Part shown: positions 56,137 to 64,000 of the stretch, piece by piece
How positions within the stretch are numbered: the first letter of the stretch is position 1
Layout: every line of letters starts with the position of its first letter
Assembly: GCF_009728465.1 (NCBI RefSeq)
Contig: NZ_WOCD01000005.1
Span: forward strand, 744,001-808,000
Reading direction: 5' to 3'
From: Psychrosphaera haliotis
GTDB taxonomy: Bacteria; Pseudomonadota; Gammaproteobacteria; Enterobacterales; Alteromonadaceae
DNA length: 64,000 nt
Notes under the pieces: model-generated
Seen by the model: the letters and a program-made list of their open reading frames with translations, nothing else
Told to the model about the DNA's origin: nothing
The model's database searches: none
Position numbers and translations under genes: made by a program

Positions 56137-58078
56137 ATGAAGTTATCACGTCAGTTGGTGGTTATCCACAGTGTAATTATTGGGCTGTTAGTCATCGGCT
56201 ATGCGTGGCTGTCTTTATTGAATATTCGTCAATTGACCATTCAAGAGTTAGTAAATCAATCAAGCACCTCAGCACAATACTTAGTTGAACCTATTGCAAA
56301 GTTAGTGATAGAGGGTGAGAAAGACAGATTTAAATCAAAAATAGATGTGTTTTATGATTCTGGAAATTACTCGCGTATCACGTTATACGGCAATGAAAAC
56401 TTTATGCCGATACTTTATGAACGTAGTGAATTAGACCAAGTAGCGGATGTGCCTAGTTGGTTTATAAAACTGTTTCCAATTGAGCCTATTGTGGGCGAAA
56501 AAGAAATATATAATGGGCTCGACAGAGTCGCATTTTTAGAAGTTCAAACTCACCCTTTTGCTTTTTATCAATTTGTTTGGCGTCAGTTTCTTAGATATTT
56601 TGTTGGTGACATTATTTGTTGGTGTGATTGCGTGGGCCATGGGCATTGCATTGATTAACATAGTACTAAAACCAATTCTTGCAGTTAAAAACCAAGCCGC
56701 CGCGGTCACAAATAAACACTTTACCCAAATCACTGATCATTCTGGTATTGCTGAGTTCGAACAGCTTATTGAAGTACACAACAGTATGACAACTCAAATT
56801 CAGGCGCTCTTTTCCCAGCAACAAAAGCAATTAGACGACTTAAAAGACAATTTATATCACGAAGCAAGCAGTGGCTTACCTAATCGAGAGTATTTTCAAC
56901 TAACACTTGCTGATTTCTTAAACCGTAAAAGCGAACGCCTAATGGGCGGTCTGGTAATGATTCATTTAAATGACTTAACCAAGTTACGGCATGACCAGAG
57001 CTTTTCTGCTTATCAAGATGTGATTAGCTATGTAGTTAAAGTGGTTGAAAGAGTGACGGGTATGGGGAAAAACGCCCCGTTATTTCAACTAAATGAGCAA
57101 GACTTTGCGCTGCTGTTATTACACCAAGGAACATCCGATATTTTAGAGTCCAGTAAGCTAATTGTTAGGCAGCTTGAAGATTGTGAGCCATTAGAACAGC
57201 TTGGTGGATGTTTTGTTGGTGCCAGTGAGATACTAGAGCACGATACATCCGTGTCACTTACTAAAAGAACTGACGAAGCACTAAAATATGCGAAAAAAAG
57301 CCATAAACGCTTTTACATGGACAAGTCCACTGGCGAATCAAATAACAATACATTGTTTAAATCTAAACAAGAAGTTGTACACGCCATAGAGCGCTCACGA
57401 GTCGAATTTTTTACTCAGCCAGTCATTGATCCAATTAGCGGAGAAAAGTTGTTTACTGAGCTTTATACAAAGCTTTCTATTGATGAACAACCGCTGTCGT
57501 TACCTCAGGTGCTTATTTTAGCGGAAAAATTTGAAGTCACTCCGGCTTTAGATAAAAAGGTACTAATGGAAGTGGAAAAACACTACCAGTTAGGTGCACT
57601 TAAAGACAAAATCTCTATTAATATTTCTGCGTTCTCATTCGACTCAGAAGTCTTTCAAACCTGGTTAATAAAATGGTTGAACGAAGAACCTGCGTTAGCG
57701 AAAAATATCATCTTGGAATTTGATGAAATTGATTTAGCGCATACCTCTAATGCTCGAGATATCAGCTTCAAGCTTGCTAATCATGGTATTGAAATCGCGA
57801 TAGATCACTTTGGACGAGGCTCTAGCAGTCTATCCAGATTCTCAGATATGAAATTACATTGGTTAAAAGTAGACAGTCGATATATACAAAAAGACTCAAC
57901 AGATAATAATCGTGATTATCTAAAAATGATTTGTGAACTGGTTTCAAAATTAGGCGTTAAAGCTATTATTCCTAATATCGAGTCGGATGAACAAATTGAG
58001 TTAGCAAAAGAAGTGGGTTGTGCTGGTATTCAAGGCTTTAAAATTGCTAAGCCTATTTCTATATTTGAGCAGGTTTAG
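56137..58078 (+). pseudogene. LapD-like c-di-GMP receptor (degenerate GGDEF-EAL), split by a +1 frameshift
   Basis: First frame: transmembrane helix (~8-28) and LapD/MoxY-type periplasmic domain, ending in the second helix. Second frame: that helix, HAMP (NIVLKPILAVKNQ), a GGDEF-like domain without the motif (LNEQDFALLL) and an EAL-like domain with TEL for EAL. One T fewer in TTTT at 56598-56601 joins them as FLRYLLVTLFVGVIAW. LapD proteins bind c-di-GMP with a dead EAL domain and then hold LapG in the periplasm. It lies 45 bp after the LapG-like gene. Its stop overlaps the convergent cyclase gene. Confidence 0.85.
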
Positions 58079-59078
58079 TCAACAAATACTCGGTTGCGTC
58101 CTGTGGCTTTTGCCATTCTTAAGGCAGAGTTTGCACGTTGAATAGTGCCTTCTAAACCTAGTGTTTCGGTATACTCGGTCACACCAAGTGAAACCGTTAT
58201 CTTCGGTAGTTTTTCTTTGCTTTTGGCATTAATAAACTGCAGTTTTTCTACGCCAAGTCTTACTTTTCAGCCACTTCTTTGGCTGCTTGTTTTGACGTTT
58301 CAGGGATAAGAATTAAAAACTCTTCACCGCCAGTTCTTATTGGTAAGCCCGAGGCTGATACATAACTCTTAACCTTTTGCGCTACCTTAGACAAAATAAC
58401 ATTACCAACTGTGACGCCGTAATTGTCATTAAACTGTTTAAAGTGGTCGAGATTAATCGCAATAGCAGCAATTTTGTTGATGTCGCTTTGTAGCCACATA
58501 TCTACAGTGGTATTCATGACATTTCGATCAAACAAGCCAGTTAACTGATCTAGTTTTCTGCTTTCTTCAACTTCATCTATGCGCTGTTGCAATTGTTCAG
58601 TGCGCTTTTGTGCTTGTTTAAGTGCATTCACTAACACCTTTTGAGCACTTTTCATCGATGAGGTCACATTTAGCAGTCGTTCTATTACTTGTTGCGATGT
58701 TTGAATGTCAGACTTGTCTAGCAATAATAAGCCTTCATCTAACATTGTGATGTAATTTGAAGTGTCTTTTTGAGCTTTAGAGGCATGTCGATTAGTTGCA
58801 TTAACCACAGCGTTAATGTCTTTTACTAAAGCACCTTGTGAAGTGTCCGCTACTAGGATGTGGCGATTATATAAAGACTCAATTAAGAAAGAGTCAATGG
58901 TTCGGCCAGCCTTTATATCAGCATCTAATTCAGAACAAAGCTCAGCATTTGAGTTAGAAACATACTCATACACTACGCTGTAGTTAACTGGACTAGCTGG
59001 CAAGCGAAATTGCTTTAAAAACCCCAAAGCTTTTTGTAGCTTTTGGTCTGCTTGCTCCATAGTATCCTGATATTTCAT
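58075..59078 (-). pseudogene. Cytoplasmic diguanylate cyclase, split by a -1 frameshift
   Basis: The N-terminal region (~1-165) is helical and typical of a soluble GGDEF-protein subfamily; the GGDEF domain has RTGGEEFLILIPET but no RxxD inhibitory site. The frame stops at 58260 after KEVAEK. Adding one T to TTTT at 58264-58267 (plus strand) continues as KVRLGVEKLQFINAK then ITVSLGVTEYTE and RMAKATGRNRVFVD, the usual end of the domain, to a stop at 58075. That stop overlaps the end of the LapD-like gene. It would supply c-di-GMP next to its receptor. Confidence 0.85.
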
Positions 59079-59277
59079 GAACTAACGACTCCGAACGACA
59101 CACTAAAATGTTTCATGGGGATTGTATGGGAAAAATGAATGTACAATCTCAACAACACAAGAATAATTTTATAGGTTAGGCTAGTAAACTAATTACCTTT
59201 TATTTTCAGGTCAAGGAAATACTGCAATAATTGGCGTTTAATTCATAATTTTTAGCAAAAGGTCTTAAAGTAACTAA

Positions 59278-59931
59278 ATGGCGACATCCAAAGCACGCAG
59301 CGACGCTCAAAAATCAGCCAGAAAACAATCTATTATTGATGCAGCCGTTGAGTTGTTATCGGGTAATGTAAGTGAACTTCCGCCAGTATCAGCGATTGCT
59401 AAGCAAGCGGGGTTTGCCAAAGGAACGGTATATATTTACTTTGATTCGAAAGAACGTTTGTTTTTAGATATTTATCAAGACTTGTACGCAAAATGTGTAT
59501 CTAATTTTAGGCGAGAATTACACTTAAGAGACATTCAGCAAGTCGCGTTGTTTTGGTTTGAGCAACCTATATTTAGTAAGCTAATGTCTTTGGCGGATGG
59601 CATGCTTATTTCTAGTTTATCTACTGAAGATAAAAAACAATATCTATTAGATAGAGAAAATACATTAGATAACGTTTTAACAAATAGCCAAACAGTAAAT
59701 GTGCTTAAAGAAGAACGTGATCGTTGGTATCAAATGGTCAAACTCACCATGAGTTCAATCCAATTGGTTTGGTTGGAAGAATCTCTGTATGATGAAAAAG
59801 AACCTAAAAAAGAAGTGTTTATCGCGATGGCAGCCGATGCTGCAAAGCCAGTCTGGGATGCGTACATAAAAACGACTTTGCAATCTAAAAAAAGTAAGCC
59901 GTGGCATTCTTTTTTACAGAAAAATAAATAA
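59278..59931 (+). CDS. TetR-family transcriptional regulator
   Basis: A 217-residue repressor-type protein. The N-terminal helix-turn-helix is AAVELLSG...VSAIAKQAGFAKGTVYIYFDSKERLFLDIY, a standard TetR pattern; the C-terminal ligand-binding half (MVKLTMSSIQLVWLEES) is not assignable. It ends 5 bp before the DUF885 lipoprotein gene, which suggests one operon and that it controls the genes downstream. Confidence 0.88.
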   Translation: MATSKARSDAQKSARKQSIIDAAVELLSGNVSELPPVSAIAKQAGFAKGTVYIYFDSKERLFLDIYQDLYAKCVSNFRRELHLRDIQQVALFWFEQPIFSKLMSLADGMLISSLSTEDKKQYLLDRENTLDNVLTNSQTVNVLKEERDRWYQMVKLTMSSIQLVWLEESLYDEKEPKKEVFIAMAADAAKPVWDAYIKTTLQSKKSKPWHSFLQKNK

Positions 59932-59936
59932 GCGGA

Positions 59937-61760
59937 ATGAAAATGAAAAAATGTTTGAGCCTCTTTGCGTTATCAAAAGCTATCGTGTTAAAAGTTGTCC
60001 TGCTTTCTCTCCTAGCATTGTCTTTGAGTGCGTGCGCGAGTCTTGAGGTTGAGTCTAAAAAACGCTTCTCTGAAGTATCTAAACAAGTATGGCAAGAATA
60101 CCAAGCGTCTAATCCTTTTACATCAAAAGCTGAGGATGCGAACAGCTTAGCCGGTACGTTACCTGACTTATCACCTTCAGGCATCAAAGCAAAACAGCAA
60201 AAACTCGCCAAGTGGATATCTGAAATAAAGCAGTTTGAAACCGCTGTGTTATCGGAACAAGATCAAATTAATCAGCAAACGTTATTACACCGCTTACAAA
60301 ACGAATATGACCAAATTGTCTACAAAGGCCACTATATTCCGTTGACATCAGAGGGTGGCTTTCATACATCGTTAGCCTTTTTACCAAGCAGCACAAAGCT
60401 CAATTCCAAACAAGACATAGAGTTCTACTTTCAACGGCTGTCAGCCTTTGGGGTTTATTTTGATCAGAATATAGCGTGGATGAGAGAAGGCATCAAAACC
60501 GGTTATACCCAACCTAAATTGGTACTAGAAGGCTACGAGCAAAGCATTGATGGTCTAGTCGCTATAAATCCGGAACAAAGCGTTTTTTATCAACCTTTCA
60601 CAAACATTGATTTTTTGTCAGTGGATGAACAGCAACAAGTTCAAAACCGAGCAAAGCAGGTGATTACAGAAAAGGTAAATGCGGCTTATATTTCATTTAG
60701 AACCTTTATGTTGGAAGAGTATATACCTGCGGCCAAAAACGATATTGCGTTTAAAACGGTTCCTAATGGTATTGAGTTCTATAAAAACCGAGTTAAGCAT
60801 TACACCACAACCGATATGTCCGTTGATGAGATCCATCAGCTTGGTCTGAGTGAGGTCGCGCGTATAAGAGCTGAAATGGAAAAAGTGATTGCTAAAACAG
60901 GCTTTGACGGAAGCTTTTCAGACTTCTTATCGTATTTACGAACTGATCCTACATTCTACGCAACCACTCCAAAGCAGTTATTAATGGAAGCGAGCTTTAT
61001 CGCTAAAAAAATGGATGCGCAATTACCTAAGCTATTTAATGTGTTACCACGAACGCCTTATGGTGTTGCTCCAGTGCCGGTACACATTGCACCCAAATAC
61101 ACAACAGGCCGATACATTTCTGCTTCTAGCGATACAGACGCTGGATATTATTGGGTTAATACCTACGCATTAGATCGACGACCTCTTTATGAGCTTGAAG
61201 CATTAACTTTGCATGAATCAGTACCAGGACATCATTTACAAATCTCACTTACGCAAGAGTTAAAAGACACGCCTAAATATCGTTCGTCATATTATATTTC
61301 CGCATTTGGCGAAGGTTGGGGGCTGTATTCTGAGTGGCTAGGGCTTGAAGTTGGGTTTTATCAAGATCCTTATTCAAACTTTGGTCGATTAACTTATGAA
61401 ATGTGGCGTGCATTAAGGCTGGTGGTTGATACTGGCATGCATATGAAAGGCTGGACTAGACAGCAGGCTATTGATTTAATGACAGAAAATAGCGCGTTGT
61501 CGGCTCATAACATCCAAACAGAAGTAGACCGATACATTTCTTGGCCTGCACAAGCGTTGTCTTATAAAATAGGTGAGATTACTATTAAGCGCTTGAGAAA
61601 AAAGGCAGAATCAATGTTAGGAAACGACTTTGACGTCAGAGAGTTTCACAACCAAGTATTGAAAAACGGCTCGGTAACCTTATCTCAGTTAGAACGCCAA
61701 ATTCAGCGTTATATTGATGAAAGGTTACAAAAACAGAAGTTACAAGATTCAACTAATTAA
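59937..61760 (+). CDS. DUF885 lipoprotein, probable zinc peptidase
   Basis: A 607-residue envelope protein: type II signal peptide with lipobox LSAC (cysteine in SLSACASLEV), then a large alpha-helical DUF885 domain. Motif HESVPGHHLQ resembles the HExxH-type zinc site of the family, followed by FGEGWGLYSEWLGLE. Activity has been reported for few members, so the peptidase role is inferred. Start ATG at 59937 or 59943. It follows tetR closely and precedes the potassium channel by 18 bp. Confidence 0.85.
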   Translation: MKMKKCLSLFALSKAIVLKVVLLSLLALSLSACASLEVESKKRFSEVSKQVWQEYQASNPFTSKAEDANSLAGTLPDLSPSGIKAKQQKLAKWISEIKQFETAVLSEQDQINQQTLLHRLQNEYDQIVYKGHYIPLTSEGGFHTSLAFLPSSTKLNSKQDIEFYFQRLSAFGVYFDQNIAWMREGIKTGYTQPKLVLEGYEQSIDGLVAINPEQSVFYQPFTNIDFLSVDEQQQVQNRAKQVITEKVNAAYISFRTFMLEEYIPAAKNDIAFKTVPNGIEFYKNRVKHYTTTDMSVDEIHQLGLSEVARIRAEMEKVIAKTGFDGSFSDFLSYLRTDPTFYATTPKQLLMEASFIAKKMDAQLPKLFNVLPRTPYGVAPVPVHIAPKYTTGRYISASSDTDAGYYWVNTYALDRRPLYELEALTLHESVPGHHLQISLTQELKDTPKYRSSYYISAFGEGWGLYSEWLGLEVGFYQDPYSNFGRLTYEMWRALRLVVDTGMHMKGWTRQQAIDLMTENSALSAHNIQTEVDRYISWPAQALSYKIGEITIKRLRKKAESMLGNDFDVREFHNQVLKNGSVTLSQLERQIQRYIDERLQKQKLQDSTN

Positions 61761-61778
61761 AAAATAAAGGAATCCATT

Positions 61779-62852
61779 TTGGTGGTAAACAAATTTACCC
61801 GATTCTTATGGAAACAATTTAGTCAGATTACCTGGCCTGCTCTTGTCACCTTGTTGGTATTACATTCAACCTTAAGCTGGGTGTTGTTGAGATGGGCTGG
61901 TGAACTCGCCTTACTAGATTTTCATGAGTATCTCTATTATTACGTAGTGACAACAAGTACGGTTGGTTATGGCGACCTGAGTCCTACAAGTGAAGCGGGC
62001 AAATACATTGTTGCGCTAATTCAAATTCCATTAGGGCTCGCTATTTTTGGTGCGCTCCTTGGCAAGATGGGTCAATCGGTTGGAAAGGTTTTGAGGCAAG
62101 TTATGACGGGTGAAAAAGATTTTCGTTATTTAGATACACACATTTTAATTTTTGGTTGGCATGAACGCCGTACTGGAAAAATTATTGAGCACATCTTAGG
62201 CGACGACAAGCGGCAACAGCGAAAAATATTGCTGTGTGTAACACAAGAGATGGAGCATCCGTTTTATGAAAATGGCATGGTGGAATTCGCTAGGTTACGT
62301 TCGTTTACAGATAATGAAGAGCTAGAGCGAATTGCTGCTAAAAAGGCGGATAGAGTTATTGTGGACTGTGAAAACGACGACATGACTTTCACCACCGCAT
62401 TAAAGTTGAGCAAAATCATTGCTGATGATTGCCATATTTCTGCGTATTTTGATGAAGACGAAAAAGTAGAAATGCTAAAAAACTACACGACCAATGTTGA
62501 AGCAAACTCGTCTAGAACTGCAGAAATGCTAGTAAGATCAATGCAAGATCCAGGTAGCAGCAAGCTATTAGAAGAAATGATGTCTACACTTCGTGGTGTT
62601 ACTCAGTTTTCTACTGAAATACCAAAGGGTGCGCCATCAAGTCAATTTGGGCAGTTGTTTTATTATTTAAAGCAAAACCACGATGCAATTCTGTTGGCGG
62701 TTGCCAAAGATAGGATTGGTATGGAAATGAAGCTTAACCCGGGTAACGATTATGTGATCAAACCAGGGTGTGTCATCCACTATATTTCCAAACAACGCAT
62801 CATAGCTAATGAAGTCAATTGGCAAGCAGTAAGCAAGTACGTGATTAAATAA
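61779..62852 (+). CDS. Potassium channel with RCK-type cytoplasmic domain
   Basis: A 357-residue channel: two transmembrane helices around the selectivity filter TVGYGD (about residues 59-64), followed by an RCK/TrkA-N-like domain (THILIFGWHERRTGKIIEHIL) and a C-terminal TrkA-C part. Such 2TM RCK channels gate potassium in response to ligands or nucleotides. Start is TTG at 61779 behind AAAGGA, or the next GTG. Genes on either side are co-directional but no functional link is clear. Confidence 0.9.
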   Translation: MVVNKFTRFLWKQFSQITWPALVTLLVLHSTLSWVLLRWAGELALLDFHEYLYYYVVTTSTVGYGDLSPTSEAGKYIVALIQIPLGLAIFGALLGKMGQSVGKVLRQVMTGEKDFRYLDTHILIFGWHERRTGKIIEHILGDDKRQQRKILLCVTQEMEHPFYENGMVEFARLRSFTDNEELERIAAKKADRVIVDCENDDMTFTTALKLSKIIADDCHISAYFDEDEKVEMLKNYTTNVEANSSRTAEMLVRSMQDPGSSKLLEEMMSTLRGVTQFSTEIPKGAPSSQFGQLFYYLKQNHDAILLAVAKDRIGMEMKLNPGNDYVIKPGCVIHYISKQRIIANEVNWQAVSKYVIK

Positions 62853-62860
62853 GGGTTGAA

Positions 62861-63733
62861 ATGAGTAAAGTTTTAGAAGATTTGTTGGGCCATTTGGCAT
62901 TGGAAAAAATTGAAGAAGGTTTGTTCCGAGGTCAAAGTCAAAACTTAGGTTTTGGGCGTGTTTTTGGTGGTCAGGTTATTGGCCAAGCGCTAAGTGCAGC
63001 AAAAGAAACTGTTGAAGACCGTTTTGTTCACTCGTTCCATAGTTATTTTTTGCGCCCTGGTGACGATCAAAAACCAATTGTATATGACGTAGAAAATATT
63101 CGTGATGGTCGCTCTTTTAGTACTCGTCGTGTAAGAGCATTGCAGTATGGTAAGCCAGTTTTTTATATGACGGCGTCGTTTCAAACGGAAGAAGTAGGTT
63201 ACGAACATAGCCCAGAAATGCCAAATGTTGTTGGCCCTGAAGGCTTAAAGTCTGAGCATGAGTTTTTCCAAGAAAACATTGATAAAATACCGGGCACGCT
63301 GCGTTCTATTATTGCCGGTGAAAAACCAATAGAAATTCGTCACGTACAAGTTAATGACCCTTTCGCACCTGAAAAAATGCCAGGTCGTCGTCAAGTGTGG
63401 ATAAAGTCGAATGGGAGCCTTCCTGACGATGAGCGTATCCATCGTTATTTGTTGGCATATGCATCGGATTTTAACTTTTTACCAACGGCATTGTTTCCAC
63501 ATGGCCGCAGCCACATCCTAAGAGACATGCAAGTGGCGACGCTTGACCACTCTATGTGGTTCCATCGCCCATTTAGAATGGATGAGTGGATATTGTTTGA
63601 TATGGACAGCACAAGCGCAAGCGGAGGCCGTGGATTGGTTAAAGGGCAGTTCTTTAACCAGCAAGGTGAGTTAGTTGCGTCGGCAATGCAAGAAGGCGTG
63701 ATTCGAGACTACAAGGCGTTTCCAAAATCGTAG
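62861..63733 (+). CDS. tesB: Acyl-CoA thioesterase II
   Basis: A 290-residue double hot-dog thioesterase hydrolysing medium and long acyl-CoA. Family features are RGQSQNLGFGRVFGGQVIGQAL, VHSFHSYFLRPGD and the C-terminal LDHSMWFHRPFRMDEWILFDMDS and RGLVKGQFFNQQGELVAS. Length equals E. coli TesB (286). It ends with a strong terminator. Confidence 0.96.
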   Translation: MSKVLEDLLGHLALEKIEEGLFRGQSQNLGFGRVFGGQVIGQALSAAKETVEDRFVHSFHSYFLRPGDDQKPIVYDVENIRDGRSFSTRRVRALQYGKPVFYMTASFQTEEVGYEHSPEMPNVVGPEGLKSEHEFFQENIDKIPGTLRSIIAGEKPIEIRHVQVNDPFAPEKMPGRRQVWIKSNGSLPDDERIHRYLLAYASDFNFLPTALFPHGRSHILRDMQVATLDHSMWFHRPFRMDEWILFDMDSTSASGGRGLVKGQFFNQQGELVASAMQEGVIRDYKAFPKS

Positions 63734-63763
63734 TACCGCATAATTTGTATACACTGATTTCTT

Positions 63764-63795
63764 AAAAAAACCTTGTTTTTCAACAAGGTTTTTTT
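63764..63795 (+). terminator. Terminator after tesB
   Basis: AAAAAAACCTTGTT (63764-63777), TTTC loop, AACAAGGTTTTTTT (63782-63795): perfect 14-bp arms ending in a T run. Its A run also lets it work for the convergent minus-strand gene. Confidence 0.93.
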
Positions 63796-63804
63796 ATGCT
63801 TTTC

Positions 63805-63852
63805 TGAACCTGAACCTGAACCTGAACCTGAACCTGAACCTGAACCTGAACC
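63805..63852. repeat. 6-bp tandem repeat TGAACC, eight copies
   Basis: Eight perfect copies of TGAACC run from 63805 to 63852, between the tesB terminator and the end of the minus-strand gene. The last repeat base is shared with that gene's stop codon (63852-63854). Confidence 0.97.
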
Positions 63853-64000
63853 TAGCCCAGTGATTGCAATGACTGCAAAATATCTGACTCTAGCAGAGAG
63901 TTAATATCTTCAGCAGTGGCTTTACCCGCGTCCGTTAAGTGCATCAAGCCAGCTTCGTCCGTCTCAACATACTTTTGTTCTTTGATACAAGATACAAAGC
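63852..64000 (-). CDS. Unknown protein, C-terminal end only
   Basis: The window ends inside this minus-strand gene. The visible C-terminus (about 48 residues) includes IKEQKYVETDEAGLMHLTDA and then GKATAEDINSLLESDILQSLQSLG. YVETDEAGLMHLTDAGKA resembles the wing of a winged-helix DNA-binding domain, but I do not name a family. The frame is read from the far end of the window and the stop abuts the TGAACC repeat. Confidence 0.6.
   Translation of the reverse strand, partial: FVSCIKEQKYVETDEAGLMHLTDAGKATAEDINSLLESDILQSLQSLG

Noticed and set aside
56590-56610. Phase variation of the LapD-like gene through its T run
   Set aside because: A run of four T is too short for usual slippage-based phase variation; error is more likely.

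Overview
The window is chromosomal DNA of a marine-type gammaproteobacterium, most likely order Alteromonadales (Colwelliaceae or Pseudoalteromonadaceae relatives). This placement is inferred from gene content, from E. coli-like synteny in several blocks, from moderately AT-rich sequence with many TTG and GTG starts, and from a complete rrn operon whose 16S gene has gammaproteobacterial landmarks. No database search was possible.

Layout. (1) 1-8600: the end of parA, then parB and the complete atpIBEFHAGDC operon, the arrangement found near oriC in this class, closed by a strong terminator. (2) 8600-12000: a maoP (YifE/DUF413) homologue preceded by a 17-bp palindrome, an unknown 66-residue gene, and an alkylation-damage cluster (ATL, an AdaA-AlkA fusion, Ogt) with an 11-bp minisatellite inside it. 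(3) 12000-16100, mostly minus strand: an AEC permease, ubiA, ubiC, a FliL-like protein, glpG and glpE. (4) 16100-25900: HD hydrolase, diguanylate cyclase, yigB-like HAD phosphatase, uvrD, tmcA and a GH97 glycosidase. (5) 25900-43000: trkA-rsmB-fmt-def diverging from lysM-dprA-smg-yrdD-tsaC-hemF, then a group II truncated haemoglobin, aroE, yrdA and an rrn operon (16S, tRNA-Ile, tRNA-Ala, 23S, 5S). This closely follows the E. coli def-to-rrnD neighbourhood. (6) 43000-55400: HIT protein, trxA/rhlB/gppA, hemB, a 7TM diguanylate cyclase, tatABC, an unknown putative beta-barrel gene, and ubiB-ubiJ-ubiE. (7) 55400-64000: a LapG-like protein with no cysteine, a LapD-like c-di-GMP receptor, another diguanylate cyclase, a TetR regulator, a DUF885 lipoprotein, a potassium channel, tesB, and the end of an unknown gene.

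Two themes stand out. First, six genes (glpG, a diguanylate cyclase, yigB, ubiB, the LapD-like gene and a second diguanylate cyclase) are each broken or given a wrong C-terminus by a one-base length change in a short A/T homopolymer. In every case the expected protein resumes in the neighbouring frame. I read this mainly as sequencing or assembly error, and it affects how these genes should be used. Second, the best candidate for new biology is the pair at 55576-58078: a LapG-fold protein that has lost the Cys-His-Asp triad (it contains no cysteine at all) next to a LapD-type receptor. This may be a c-di-GMP output without proteolysis.

Three different short tandem repeats (11, 7 and 6 bp units) lie in intergenic DNA directly at or near stop codons. 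Most of the rest is ordinary housekeeping sequence.
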